In this document: piece after piece, positions 1 through 5,474 of the stretch
Numbering within the stretch: the stretch's first letter is position 1
Layout: every line of letters begins with the position of its first letter
From: Clostridia bacterium
GTDB lineage: Bacteria; Bacillota_A; Clostridia; Christensenellales; Aristaeellaceae
Direction: 5' to 3'
Assembly (NCBI GenBank): GCA_017398245.1
Contig: JAFQGN010000246.1
Span: 1 to 5,597, forward strand
DNA: 5,597 nt
The notes under the pieces: generated by a model
Told to the model about the DNA's origin: nothing
Seen by the model: the letters and a program-made list of their open reading frames with translations, nothing else
Databases searched by the model: none
Position numbers and translations under genes: made by a program

Positions 1-3
1 ATT

Positions 4-54
4 CTCAAGGGTCATCGACCCTTGAGCAGGGGTCAAGGGGGCAGCGCCCCCTTG
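4..54. repeat. Two tandem perfect hairpins with related arms (intergenic repeat candidate)
   Basis: The first hairpin spans 4-26: a 10-bp perfect stem (CTCAAGGGTC with its complement) and a 3-base loop. The second spans 34-54: a 9-bp perfect stem (CAAGGGGGC with its complement) and loop AGC. The arms share the core CAAGGG/CCCTTG, so other pairings are possible, for example 19-25 with 33-39 (7 bp, 7-base loop). Neither hairpin is followed by a T-run on either strand, so an intrinsic terminator is unlikely. Similar GGGGGCAGCGCCCCC-type palindromes recur between genes in high-GC Clostridia (recalled, not checked here). A dispersed REP-like repeat is therefore the likeliest reading, with a leader structure for the gene at 83 as the alternative. 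Confidence 0.6.
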
Positions 55-82
55 CGTAATCCACGAACGCGGAGGTGCGCTT

Positions 83-907
83 ATGATCAAACTCGTTGCG
101 ATGGATCTGGACGGAACGCTGCTCAACGGCGATAAAGGTGTATCCGAATACACGGCGGGCATTCTGCGCGAATGCGAGGCCAAGGGCGTGAAAATGGTCA
201 TTGCCAGCGGCCGCGGGTTTGACAGCGCACGCGTCTACGCGCGGCTGACCGGTCTGAACAGCCCGATCGTGAGCGCAAACGGCGCGCGGGTGGACGAAAC
301 GCCGTTCGGCCCGACGATCATGGAGGATTGCATCCCGGAAGACCTCTCGCGCGACGTGTGCCGCATCATGCTGGAAAGCGGCATCTATTTCGTGTGCTAC
401 TGCCGCGGTGTGAACTACAGCGCCAACGGCACCGAGATCAAGCGCGGGCTGATGCCCAAACATACGGTTGACAACGGTCAGTTCACCGTGCGCAATACGC
501 TGGATCTGGACGAGCTTCTCAGCGAGGGCGTAAAACGGCCGTATAAATATGTCGCGTTTACATGGGAGCTTGATGCGCTGGCCAAGCTGCGCGAGCGTCT
601 GGAAAAGGAGATCGACGCGGCGATCTCCAGCTCGTGGCCGGATAACGTCGAAGTTCTGGCCAAGGGCTGCGGAAAGGGCCGGGCGATCGGCTTCCTCGCG
701 GAAAAGTACGGCATTGCCAAGGACGAGATCATGGCCTTCGGCGATCAGGAAAACGACCGCGATATGCTGCTGAGCGCGGGCTGGCCCGTCGCCATGGAAA
801 ACGCCACCGACGGCCTGAAGAAGATCGCGCGCATCATCGCGCCGAAAAACACCGAAGACGGCGTGGCGAAGGTGCTGGAAAAGATGGTGCTGAACAAAGA
901 GGTGTAA
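83..907 (+). CDS. Cof-type HAD-superfamily (IIB) phosphatase
   Basis: Predicted cytosolic Mg-dependent phosphatase of the Cof/YidA type, a group that dephosphorylates sugar phosphates, flavin nucleotides and similar small metabolites; the substrate cannot be told from sequence. All four HAD motifs are visible in 274 residues, the usual family length. Motif I is DLDGT at 8-12 (nucleophile D8, acid/base D10). Motif II is in IASGR (S42). The motif III lysine is K198 in GKGRAI. Motif IV is GDQEND at 220-225 (D221, D225). SANGA at 64-68 is also typical of the subfamily. The IIB cap lies between motifs II and III, roughly residues 85-190. The ATG is set by GGAGG at 71-75 with a 7-base spacer, and the protein starts directly with the strand leading into motif I. 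TrmL follows after 4 bases, so the two are probably co-transcribed. Confidence 0.93.
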   Translation: MIKLVAMDLDGTLLNGDKGVSEYTAGILRECEAKGVKMVIASGRGFDSARVYARLTGLNSPIVSANGARVDETPFGPTIMEDCIPEDLSRDVCRIMLESGIYFVCYCRGVNYSANGTEIKRGLMPKHTVDNGQFTVRNTLDLDELLSEGVKRPYKYVAFTWELDALAKLRERLEKEIDAAISSSWPDNVEVLAKGCGKGRAIGFLAEKYGIAKDEIMAFGDQENDRDMLLSAGWPVAMENATDGLKKIARIIAPKNTEDGVAKVLEKMVLNKEV

Positions 908-911
908 GAAA

Positions 912-1427
912 ATGATGCATATCGTGCTGGTGGAGCCGGAGATCCCGCAGAACACGGGCAATATAGCGCGCACCTGCGCCGCGACGGGGGCCATGCTGCA
1001 TCTGATCAAGCCGCTGGGCTTTTCGCTGGAGGATAAATACCTCAAGCGCGCCGGGCTGGATTACTGGAACCTGATGACCTTCCGCATCTACGAAAACTGG
1101 CAGGATTTCTGCGAAAAGAACCCGGGCGCGGACATGCGCTTTTTCTCCACGAAGGCCCCGAAAGACTACGCGCAGGCGGAATATACCGACGGCATGTACC
1201 TCGTCTTCGGCAAGGAGACCAAGGGCCTGGACGAAGAGCTTTTGCGGCGCGAATACGAACGCTGCGTGCGCATCCCCATGCGGGCGCAGGCGCGCAGCCT
1301 GAACCTGTCCAATTCGGTCGCCATCGCGCTGTTTGAAGCGCTGCGCCAGCAGGATTTTCCCGGCCTGCAGGGCGAGGGAATGCTCGCGCAGGAGCACAGC
1401 GGCCCGGAATGGAAGGACTATGTCTGA
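912..1427 (+). CDS. trmL: tRNA (cytidine(34)-2'-O)-methyltransferase, SPOUT family
   Basis: TrmL (YibK/CspR type) transfers a methyl group from S-adenosylmethionine to the 2'-O of the wobble nucleotide in certain leucine tRNAs. The SPOUT motifs are clear: the N-terminal LVEPEIPQNTGNIAR (6-20; N14 and R20 conserved), then LVFGKETKGL (97-106), then IPM at 121-123 followed by RSLNLSNSVAIAL (128-140), which together form the trefoil-knot cofactor site. At 171 residues it is slightly longer than the usual 155-160 because of a short C-terminal tail after about residue 150. Two ATGs are adjacent (912 and 915). The ribosome binding site GAGGTG at 899-904 lies in the last codons of the upstream gene, with a 7-base spacer to 912, so 912 is chosen but 915 is possible. 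It probably shares a transcript with the HAD gene. Confidence 0.93.
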   Translation: MMHIVLVEPEIPQNTGNIARTCAATGAMLHLIKPLGFSLEDKYLKRAGLDYWNLMTFRIYENWQDFCEKNPGADMRFFSTKAPKDYAQAEYTDGMYLVFGKETKGLDEELLRREYERCVRIPMRAQARSLNLSNSVAIALFEALRQQDFPGLQGEGMLAQEHSGPEWKDYV

Positions 1428-1525
1428 CGGGCGAAAGCTGCAGCCGCCTGTGCGAAAGTATGAAGAAAGCGGATGGATGTGCCGACCCTGTCTTTCTCAA
1501 ATGGCCTGAGTGCAGGGAACACGGT

Positions 1526-1554
1526 TTGCAAAGCGCGCGTCAATATAGTACAAT
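1526..1554 (+). promoter_or_regulatory. Sigma-A-type promoter for the small membrane protein/UDG unit
   Basis: TTGCAA at 1526-1531 (4 of 6 to TTGACA), a 17-base spacer, and TACAAT at 1549-1554 (5 of 6 to TATAAT). It lies in the 154-base gap after trmL, and its AT-rich -10 region stands out from the GC-rich surroundings. Transcription would start near 1561, about 20 bases before the ATG at 1582, giving a very short leader. It is the only good promoter candidate I see ahead of the repair genes. The rest of the gap (1428-1525) has no supported gene and no clear terminator. Confidence 0.7.
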
Positions 1555-1581
1555 GAAGCGGAAAGGCGGGGTGATGGGCGC

Positions 1582-1806
1582 ATGGCGAAGGTGATTTCGC
1601 GCAAAAAGCAGCGCGAGCGGCGCATACGCCTGCGCGTCGCCGCTTCGCTGATGGATTTTCTGGGCGTGGTCGGCTCGGTCGTGCTCATAGGCCTGTGTGT
1701 TTTGCTGCTCAGGTCGCTGTGGGCATGGATCGGGGCGGATTTTGAATCGACCTTTGCCCTGATCAAAGCGACAGTACTGAACGCTGTGATGGTCGGCGCG
1801 AAATAG
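1582..1806 (+). CDS. Small basic single-span membrane protein, function unknown
   Basis: I do not recognise a family. The 74-residue product starts with a strongly basic segment: residues 3-18 hold nine Lys/Arg and one Glu. A hydrophobic stretch of about 20 residues (27-43, GVVGSVVLIGLCVLLL) looks like one transmembrane helix. A Trp-containing turn (47-49) follows, then a second, weaker hydrophobic or amphipathic helix (57-72). The basic N-terminus predicts an N-in orientation. There is no cleavable signal peptide motif or known binding motif. The ATG at 1582 is preceded by the purine-rich AAGGCGGGG (1563-1571), a weak ribosome binding site. The gene has its own promoter just upstream and lies 60 bases ahead of the glycosylase gene with no obvious terminator between, so it may be the first gene of that operon. 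It is probably real, given promoter, position and membrane character. Confidence 0.65.
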   Translation: MAKVISRKKQRERRIRLRVAASLMDFLGVVGSVVLIGLCVLLLRSLWAWIGADFESTFALIKATVLNAVMVGAK

Positions 1807-1853
1807 CGCCGGCCATTTTGGGTTGCAGAAAAAGATTTTCGGAACCAAACAAA

Positions 1854-1859
1854 GGGAGG
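1854..1859 (+). promoter_or_regulatory. Ribosome binding site fixing a GTG start
   Basis: GGGAGG inside AAAGGGAGG is a near-perfect Shine-Dalgarno sequence, 7 bases before the GTG at 1867. A second GTG at 1865 is out of frame. No ATG lies nearby in the glycosylase frame, so this site supports the GTG initiation codon. Confidence 0.8.
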
Positions 1860-1866
1860 CGGCCGT

Positions 1867-2445
1867 GTGCGCGTTTCGTGGCAGGAAGTTTTGGACAGCA
1901 TAGAAGCGTGTGATAAATGCCCGCTGCGCGCAGGCTGCACGCAGACCGTGCCCGGCGAGGGCGATGTGCACGCAAAGCTCATGTTCATCGGCGAAGGCCC
2001 CGGCGCGGAGGAAGACCGGCTGGGCAGGCCGTTCGTAGGCGCGTCCGGACAGCTGCTGGATAAGATGATCGCCGCCATCGGCCTTTCGCGTGAAGAAGTC
2101 TACATCGGCAACGTGGTCAAATGCCGCCCGCCCCATAACCGGCAGCCTTCGCCCGAAGAGGCTGCGGCTTGTCTGCCGTATCTGCGGGCGCAGGTGGCGC
2201 TTGTCCGGCCGCGGGTGATCGTCCTTCTGGGCGCGACGGCGGCGCGGTACACCATCTCGCCCGATATCCGCATCACGCGCGATCGGGGCAGGTGGTTTGA
2301 GCGTAAGGGCGTTTGGATGATGCCCACGTACCATCCCTCCGCTCTGCTGCGCGATCCGGCGCTCAAGAAGGCGGCGTGGGCCGATTTTCAGGCCGTGCGG
2401 GATAAACTCAGGGAAACAGAGAGCATGCAGGCGGGAGGAAACTGA
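1867..2445 (+). CDS. Uracil-DNA glycosylase, family 4 (Fe-S, UDGa type)
   Basis: Removes uracil from DNA to start base excision repair, acting in the cytoplasm on uracil from cytosine deamination or dUMP incorporation. The 192 residues carry all family 4 marks. The four expected [4Fe-4S] cysteines are present: C15-x2-C18 near the N-terminus and C86-x15-C102 in the middle. Motif A is GEGPGAEED (42-50), followed by GRPFVGASG (53-61). The strand GNVVKCRPP (81-89) includes N82. The C-terminal motif is HPSALLR (156-162), with H156 in the minor-groove loop. C24 is an extra cysteine. The start is GTG with a strong GGGAGG site. It is followed after 3 bases by a Fe-S-free paralogue whose ribosome binding site lies inside this gene's last codons, so translation of the two is probably linked. 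Confidence 0.93.
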   Translation: MRVSWQEVLDSIEACDKCPLRAGCTQTVPGEGDVHAKLMFIGEGPGAEEDRLGRPFVGASGQLLDKMIAAIGLSREEVYIGNVVKCRPPHNRQPSPEEAAACLPYLRAQVALVRPRVIVLLGATAARYTISPDIRITRDRGRWFERKGVWMMPTYHPSALLRDPALKKAAWADFQAVRDKLRETESMQAGGN

Positions 2446-2448
2446 CGG

Positions 2449-3018
2449 ATGCGCAGGCTGCAAAAGGATATGACCGCGTTTTTTCAGGAGCTGAGCCCGG
2501 GGGAGAGCCGCGCGCTCGTCTTCGGCGAGGGAGACATGGGCGCGAAGACCGTGCTCATCGGCGAAGCGCCCGGCGAACAGGAAGCCCTGCAGGGCAGGCC
2601 GTTCGTGGGCAAGGCGGGCAAAAATTTGGACGAGCTGCTGGAGCTTGCCGGGCTGGAAAGGCAGGGCCTGTATATCACCAATACCGTCAAATTCCGCCCG
2701 ACGAAGGTCTCGGCCGCGGGCAGGCTCGTGAACCGGCCGCCGACGAAAGAGGAGATCGAGCTGTTTCTGCCCTGGCTGAAAAAGGAGATCGCGCTCGTCG
2801 GGCCCAAGCGCGTCGTGACGCTGGGCAACGTGCCGCTCAAGGCTCTGCTCGGCCCGAAGGCGACCATCGGCGAGATGCACGGGCAGATCGCGCAGTGGCA
2901 GGGCATGCAGCTGTACCCGCTGTACCACCCGGCTTCGCTCATTTATAACCGCTCGCTGCACCCTGTCTACGAGCAGGACGTGCGCGCGCTGGGCGAGCTG
3001 ATCCGCCGCGAGGATTGA
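2449..3018 (+). CDS. Uracil-DNA glycosylase superfamily protein without Fe-S cysteines
   Basis: A 189-residue paralogue of the preceding glycosylase. It keeps the fold markers: GEGDMGAK (26-33), motif A GEAPGEQEALQGRPFVG (38-54), YITNTVKFRP (75-84) with N78, and HPASLIYNRSL (160-170) in place of HPSALLR. It contains no cysteine at all. By alignment of the flanking motifs, C86 and C102 of the neighbour become F82 and F106, and the N-terminal CxxC is absent. There is also an insertion of about 8 residues between F82 and F106 (KVSAAGRLVNRPP region). Uracil-DNA glycosylase activity is the best guess, but substrate range may differ. The start ATG has GGGAGG at 2433-2438, 10 bases upstream; a later in-frame ATG at 2470 lacks comparable support. 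The next gene begins 4 bases after the stop. Confidence 0.85.
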   Translation: MRRLQKDMTAFFQELSPGESRALVFGEGDMGAKTVLIGEAPGEQEALQGRPFVGKAGKNLDELLELAGLERQGLYITNTVKFRPTKVSAAGRLVNRPPTKEEIELFLPWLKKEIALVGPKRVVTLGNVPLKALLGPKATIGEMHGQIAQWQGMQLYPLYHPASLIYNRSLHPVYEQDVRALGELIRRED

Positions 3019-3022
3019 GCGC

Positions 3023-4069
3023 ATGGTACATGCAAAAGAATGCACGGCGCGGGAATTTTTGCGGCTGAGCGAAAAACGGCGGCTGTTTGCGCCTCAAAAG
3101 CAATTCACGCCCGACAAAGCCGCCTGCGACAGAGCGAAAAACCCGCTCCTTGAACGCAGACACGTATTTCTCGCAGGCTATGAAGACGGCGCGCCGAAGG
3201 CGCGTCTTTTTCTCGTGGACGGCGGCGATGCGGCGTGGTTTTCCATGCCCGTGCTGCCCGGCGGCGAATGCACGCGCGCGCTTGTGGATAAAGCTGTGGA
3301 AATCGCCCGTGAATGGGGCTGCGAAGAACTGCGCGGCCCGGTTTCGCCGGACGGCTCGGGATTTTGCATCGGCGCGCCCCTGCCCGCAAGCTGTGGCGGA
3401 ATCGAATGCAATGCGGCCCAAACCGGCATGGGAACGCCCGGAAGTCGCGCGCATTCCGCGCCGTGGCATCCGGAAGGGGACGGGCAGCTGGCGCAGGTGC
3501 TGGCACAAAACGGGTTCGAGCCCTGCACACATCTGTTGGAACTGACGATACCGCTCCATAACCGGCGGAACCCGTATCGCGGCGCAGGGGAGCGGGCGCT
3601 TTCGCGCCGGGGCATGCGCATAGAGGCGCTCCCGCCAAACAGGCGCGCGTGCGAGGCCGCCTTTGCCGTCTCGCAGGACGCCCACGCGCGCGGCTATGCC
3701 GCCTTTGAACGCGTGTTCGCCCGCTGCGCGCAGCTCTCGCCGAAGATGCGCGCGGTCATCGCCTTTGCAGATGATGCGCCCGCGGGCTGGATCCTGTTCG
3801 TGCCGGAAAAAGGGAGAACAGTTCGCCTTCTGCATATGCAGATCCTGCCGCAGTTCCGCCGGGGCGTCTGCGCCGCCGCGCTGCTTGAAATGGCGTGGGA
3901 TATGGCCGCAGAGCGCGGCGCGCGTGAGATATACGCTTCGACGATCGACCCGGAAAACGCGCCTTCTATCGCCATGGCGCGCAACGCCGGCGCGGCTTTG
4001 GCGGCGGATTATGCCGTATTTTGCAGGAAAACGCGCCCGAAGGCGTCAAATAACGAAAAATTAACATGA
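3023..4069 (+). CDS. GNAT-family N-acetyltransferase, two-lobed
   Basis: A 348-residue protein whose C-terminal part (about 195-335) looks like a GNAT acyltransferase. VRLLHMQILPQFRRGVCAAALL (from 267) matches the beta4 strand and the pyrophosphate-binding loop, and YASTIDPENAPSIAMARNAGA (304-324) matches the conserved end of the fold, where an Asn-rich helix precedes the Gly bulge. The acetyl-CoA loop is degenerate: RGVCA (280-284) has Cys where a Gly is usual. The N-terminal part (about 46-170) has the rhythm of a second, divergent GNAT lobe (VFLAGYEDG, then AREWGCEELRGPVSPDG at 95-111), as in tandem-GNAT proteins. The substrate is unknown. A GAGG at 3009-3012 inside the preceding gene precedes the ATG by 10 bases, and the 4-base gap suggests co-translation with the glycosylases. 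I see no direct functional link to repair. Confidence 0.75.
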   Translation: MVHAKECTAREFLRLSEKRRLFAPQKQFTPDKAACDRAKNPLLERRHVFLAGYEDGAPKARLFLVDGGDAAWFSMPVLPGGECTRALVDKAVEIAREWGCEELRGPVSPDGSGFCIGAPLPASCGGIECNAAQTGMGTPGSRAHSAPWHPEGDGQLAQVLAQNGFEPCTHLLELTIPLHNRRNPYRGAGERALSRRGMRIEALPPNRRACEAAFAVSQDAHARGYAAFERVFARCAQLSPKMRAVIAFADDAPAGWILFVPEKGRTVRLLHMQILPQFRRGVCAAALLEMAWDMAAERGAREIYASTIDPENAPSIAMARNAGAALAADYAVFCRKTRPKASNNEKLT

Positions 4070-4106
4070 GAAAGCCCGCTTAGGGGGTTTTCACGCGCCG
4101 CTTTTT
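4070..4106 (+). terminator. Weak possible terminator after the GNAT gene
   Basis: The stem pairs 4070-4077 with 4085-4092 (8 bp including one G-T pair, 7-base loop) directly after the stop codon. The only T-runs are TTTT inside the 3' arm and TTTTT at 4102-4106, ten bases past the stem, so geometry is poor for a classical intrinsic terminator. It may give partial termination or protect the 3' end. Confidence 0.35.
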
Positions 4107-4115
4107 GTGTATTAT
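4088..4115 (+). promoter_or_regulatory. Possible promoter for the zinc-ribbon/phosphoesterase pair
   Basis: TTTTCA at 4088-4093 (4 of 6), a 16-base spacer, and TATTAT at 4110-4115 (5 of 6). Transcription would start near 4122 and leave a leader of about 105 bases before the ATG at 4228. That leader has short self-complementary segments (GTGC at 4172-4175 with GCAC at 4182-4185, then TTTTT at 4191-4195), too weak to call an attenuator. The -35 element overlaps the weak hairpin at 4070-4092. Confidence 0.45.
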
Positions 4116-4215
4116 AGATGTGCTTCTATGGAAGAAACCGGGAAAAACAGGCGCGCCCCCGTGCGGAAAATGTGCGGGAAGGCACGCGTCTTTTTGCAGG
4201 TACACGATAGTATTT

Positions 4216-4221
4216 GGAGGG
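4216..4221 (+). promoter_or_regulatory. Ribosome binding site fixing the start at 4228
   Basis: GGAGGG lies 6 bases before the ATG at 4228. The reading frame stays open upstream to a TTG at 4105, but that codon has no ribosome binding site and falls inside the likely promoter. An ATG at 4223 is out of frame and stops after four codons. Confidence 0.8.
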
Positions 4222-4227
4222 AATGGA

Positions 4228-4713
4228 ATGGCTCTGACGAAATGCCCGCGCTGCGAACTGAATTATATCCTTGATGGGGGCAGCCTGTGCACGGTGTGCC
4301 GCCGCGAGGTTCGCGGAGAACAGACGGACGACGAAGTAGTGGAAATGTGCTCGGAATGCGGCGAAAACCCCGTCGTGCCGGGCAGCGAATACTGCGCGCA
4401 GTGCCTTAAGGAAATGAACCGCAGCGCCGCTTCCACTACGGAAGAGGAGCCCATGACGGTCGGCGAGGCCACCATCGGCATCGACAATGTGAGCACCATG
4501 GACGAGATCGTGATCGACGATGTGGGCGAAGAGGCCCCCTTCGGCGATGACGAGGACTTTATGGACGACGATGACGAAGACGAGGACGAGCCGGACGAGG
4601 CTGTCGGCGGCAAGCAGCGCAAAAAGCGCCGCAGCCAGGACGCCGAGCTCAAGGCCAGCGGTTTCAGCGTGGTAGACGGCGACGAAGCAGGCAATGATAT
4701 TTTCAATCGCTGA
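4228..4713 (+). CDS. Double zinc-ribbon protein with acidic linker and basic tail, function unknown
   Basis: A 161-residue protein that I cannot assign a function. It opens with two zinc-ribbon-like modules of identical spacing: C6-x2-C9-x11-C21-x2-C24 and C41-x2-C44-x11-C56-x2-C59. A low-complexity, probably disordered section follows, with a strongly acidic run (about 107-124, mostly Asp/Glu) and a basic cluster KQRKKRR (129-135). The short end segment LKASGFSVVDGDEAGNDIFNR (141-161) may be a conserved tail. I have the impression that similar proteins starting MALxKCPRCELNYI occur in Clostridia, but have not verified it. The zinc modules, acidic patch and basic patch suggest a role in nucleic acid or protein binding; this is inference. 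The stop codon overlaps the start of the phosphoesterase gene by 20 bases. Confidence 0.8.
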   Translation: MALTKCPRCELNYILDGGSLCTVCRREVRGEQTDDEVVEMCSECGENPVVPGSEYCAQCLKEMNRSAASTTEEEPMTVGEATIGIDNVSTMDEIVIDDVGEEAPFGDDEDFMDDDDEDEDEPDEAVGGKQRKKRRSQDAELKASGFSVVDGDEAGNDIFNR

Positions 4714-5377
4714 TCTGCACCTGTCCGGAGGCGACAAGCCCATGGACGTCTTCGGCAGTCATTGGGAAAACCATTTTGAACGCATCCGCACCAGCTGGCT
4801 CGAGTCGGCAGGTGCGGATGATATTGTGCTGCTTCCGGGCGATCTTTCCTGGGCCATGCGTCTGGAGGACGCGCAGGACCATCTGCATGAGATCGGCTCC
4901 CTTCCCGGCCGCAAGGTCATTCTGCGCGGAAACCACGATTACTGGTGGTCCGCCATCGGAAAGGTGCGCGCAGCGCTGCCGGAGGGCATGTACGCCGTGC
5001 AGAACGACGCTCTGCTTCTGGACGGCACGCTCATCTGCGGCAGCCGCGGCTGGCTCTTGCCCGGAGCCGATTGCTCGGCCGACGATAAAAAGATCTTCGA
5101 GCGCGAGCTGATCCGGCTGGAAATGTCGCTGAAAAAAGCGCGCGCGCTTTCGGCAGAAGCTCCGCTCGTCGTCATGCTCCATTTTCCGCCGCTGACCGTG
5201 GCCGAGCCCGATACCGCCGTCACGGCCCTTCTGGAGCAGTACGCGCCGCAGCACGTGGTCTACGGGCATCTGCACGGCCCCGCCACCCGCGCTGCGTTCA
5301 CTGGCGAACACAACGGGATCGAATACCATCTCGTCTCCTGCGATGCGCTGGGGTTCAAACTCAGGCCTATTTTATAA
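4694..5377 (+). CDS. Calcineurin-like metallophosphoesterase
   Basis: A 227-residue cytosolic metal-dependent phosphohydrolase, probably of the COG1768 type. The binuclear metal site motifs are complete: D7-x-H9 in IADLHL, GD at 49-50 (GDLSWA), GNHD at 79-82 (RGNHDYWW), H163 in MLHFPP, and GHLHG at 191-195 (H192, H194). The substrate is unknown; family members act on phosphomonoesters or phosphodiesters including nucleotides. The protein starts six residues before the first metal ligand, normal for the family, which supports the ATG at 4694 even though it lies inside the zinc-ribbon gene. The ribosome binding site is weak (AGCAGG), so translation probably depends on ribosomes finishing the upstream gene, coupling output of the two proteins. 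A strong terminator follows the stop. Confidence 0.92.
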   Translation: MIFSIADLHLSGGDKPMDVFGSHWENHFERIRTSWLESAGADDIVLLPGDLSWAMRLEDAQDHLHEIGSLPGRKVILRGNHDYWWSAIGKVRAALPEGMYAVQNDALLLDGTLICGSRGWLLPGADCSADDKKIFERELIRLEMSLKKARALSAEAPLVVMLHFPPLTVAEPDTAVTALLEQYAPQHVVYGHLHGPATRAAFTGEHNGIEYHLVSCDALGFKLRPIL

Positions 5378-5388
5378 AGCATGTTCAT

Positions 5389-5424
5389 AGCGCTCTTCCT
5401 TTGCGGGAAGGGCGCTTTTTTTTT
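5389..5424 (+). terminator. Strong rho-independent terminator
   Basis: An 11-bp stem pairs 5389-5399 (AGCGCTCTTCC) with 5406-5416 (GGAAGGGCGCT), with one G-T pair, a 6-base loop, and nine consecutive Ts (5416-5424). It begins 12 bases after the phosphoesterase stop codon and closes the zinc-ribbon/phosphoesterase unit. Confidence 0.95.
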
Positions 5425-5474
5425 ACCGTGTGCCCTGGTTAGAGAGGTGCGTTCAGCACGGGGCGCCGGGCGAT

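Noticed and set aside
5..1045. Long open frame on the minus strand over the HAD and TrmL genes (346 codons)
   Set aside because: It lies opposite two well-supported genes, has no recognisable domain and has the Arg/His/Ala-rich composition typical of antisense frames in GC-rich DNA.
1486..1517. Possible terminator hairpin after trmL (CCCTG with CAGGG, inner CTCA with TGAG)
   Set aside because: Stems of only 5 and 4 bp separated by an uneven internal loop, and no T-run follows.
1409..1594. 61-codon plus-strand frame between trmL and the membrane protein, including an inner ATG at 1460
   Set aside because: It overlaps the end of trmL, runs across the promoter at 1526-1554 and overlaps the next gene; the ATGs lack a ribosome binding site and the product has no recognisable features. 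The last codons (GTG at 1571 or ATG at 1574 to 1594) could act as a tiny upstream frame, but the purine run is too close for good initiation.
1821..1846. Imperfect hairpin GGTT-GAAAA-AGA-TTTTC-AACC before the first glycosylase gene
   Set aside because: Short AT-rich stem with an internal loop and no T-run; could be a minor RNA processing site but there is too little to call a feature.
1540..3045. 501-codon minus-strand open frame over the membrane protein and both glycosylases
   Set aside because: Antisense to genes with complete family motifs; composition is that of a shadow frame and no ribosome binding site or motif supports it.
4160..4195. Short hairpins followed by TTTTT in the leader of the zinc-ribbon gene, suggesting an attenuator or riboswitch
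   Set aside because: Only 4-5 bp of pairing and no recognisable aptamer; not distinguishable from chance in GC-rich sequence.
4105..4227. N-terminal extension of the zinc-ribbon protein from a TTG, with further cysteines (CGKC)
   Set aside because: It starts inside the likely promoter, has no ribosome binding site, and an excellent site exists for the ATG at 4228; the extra cysteines look like chance.
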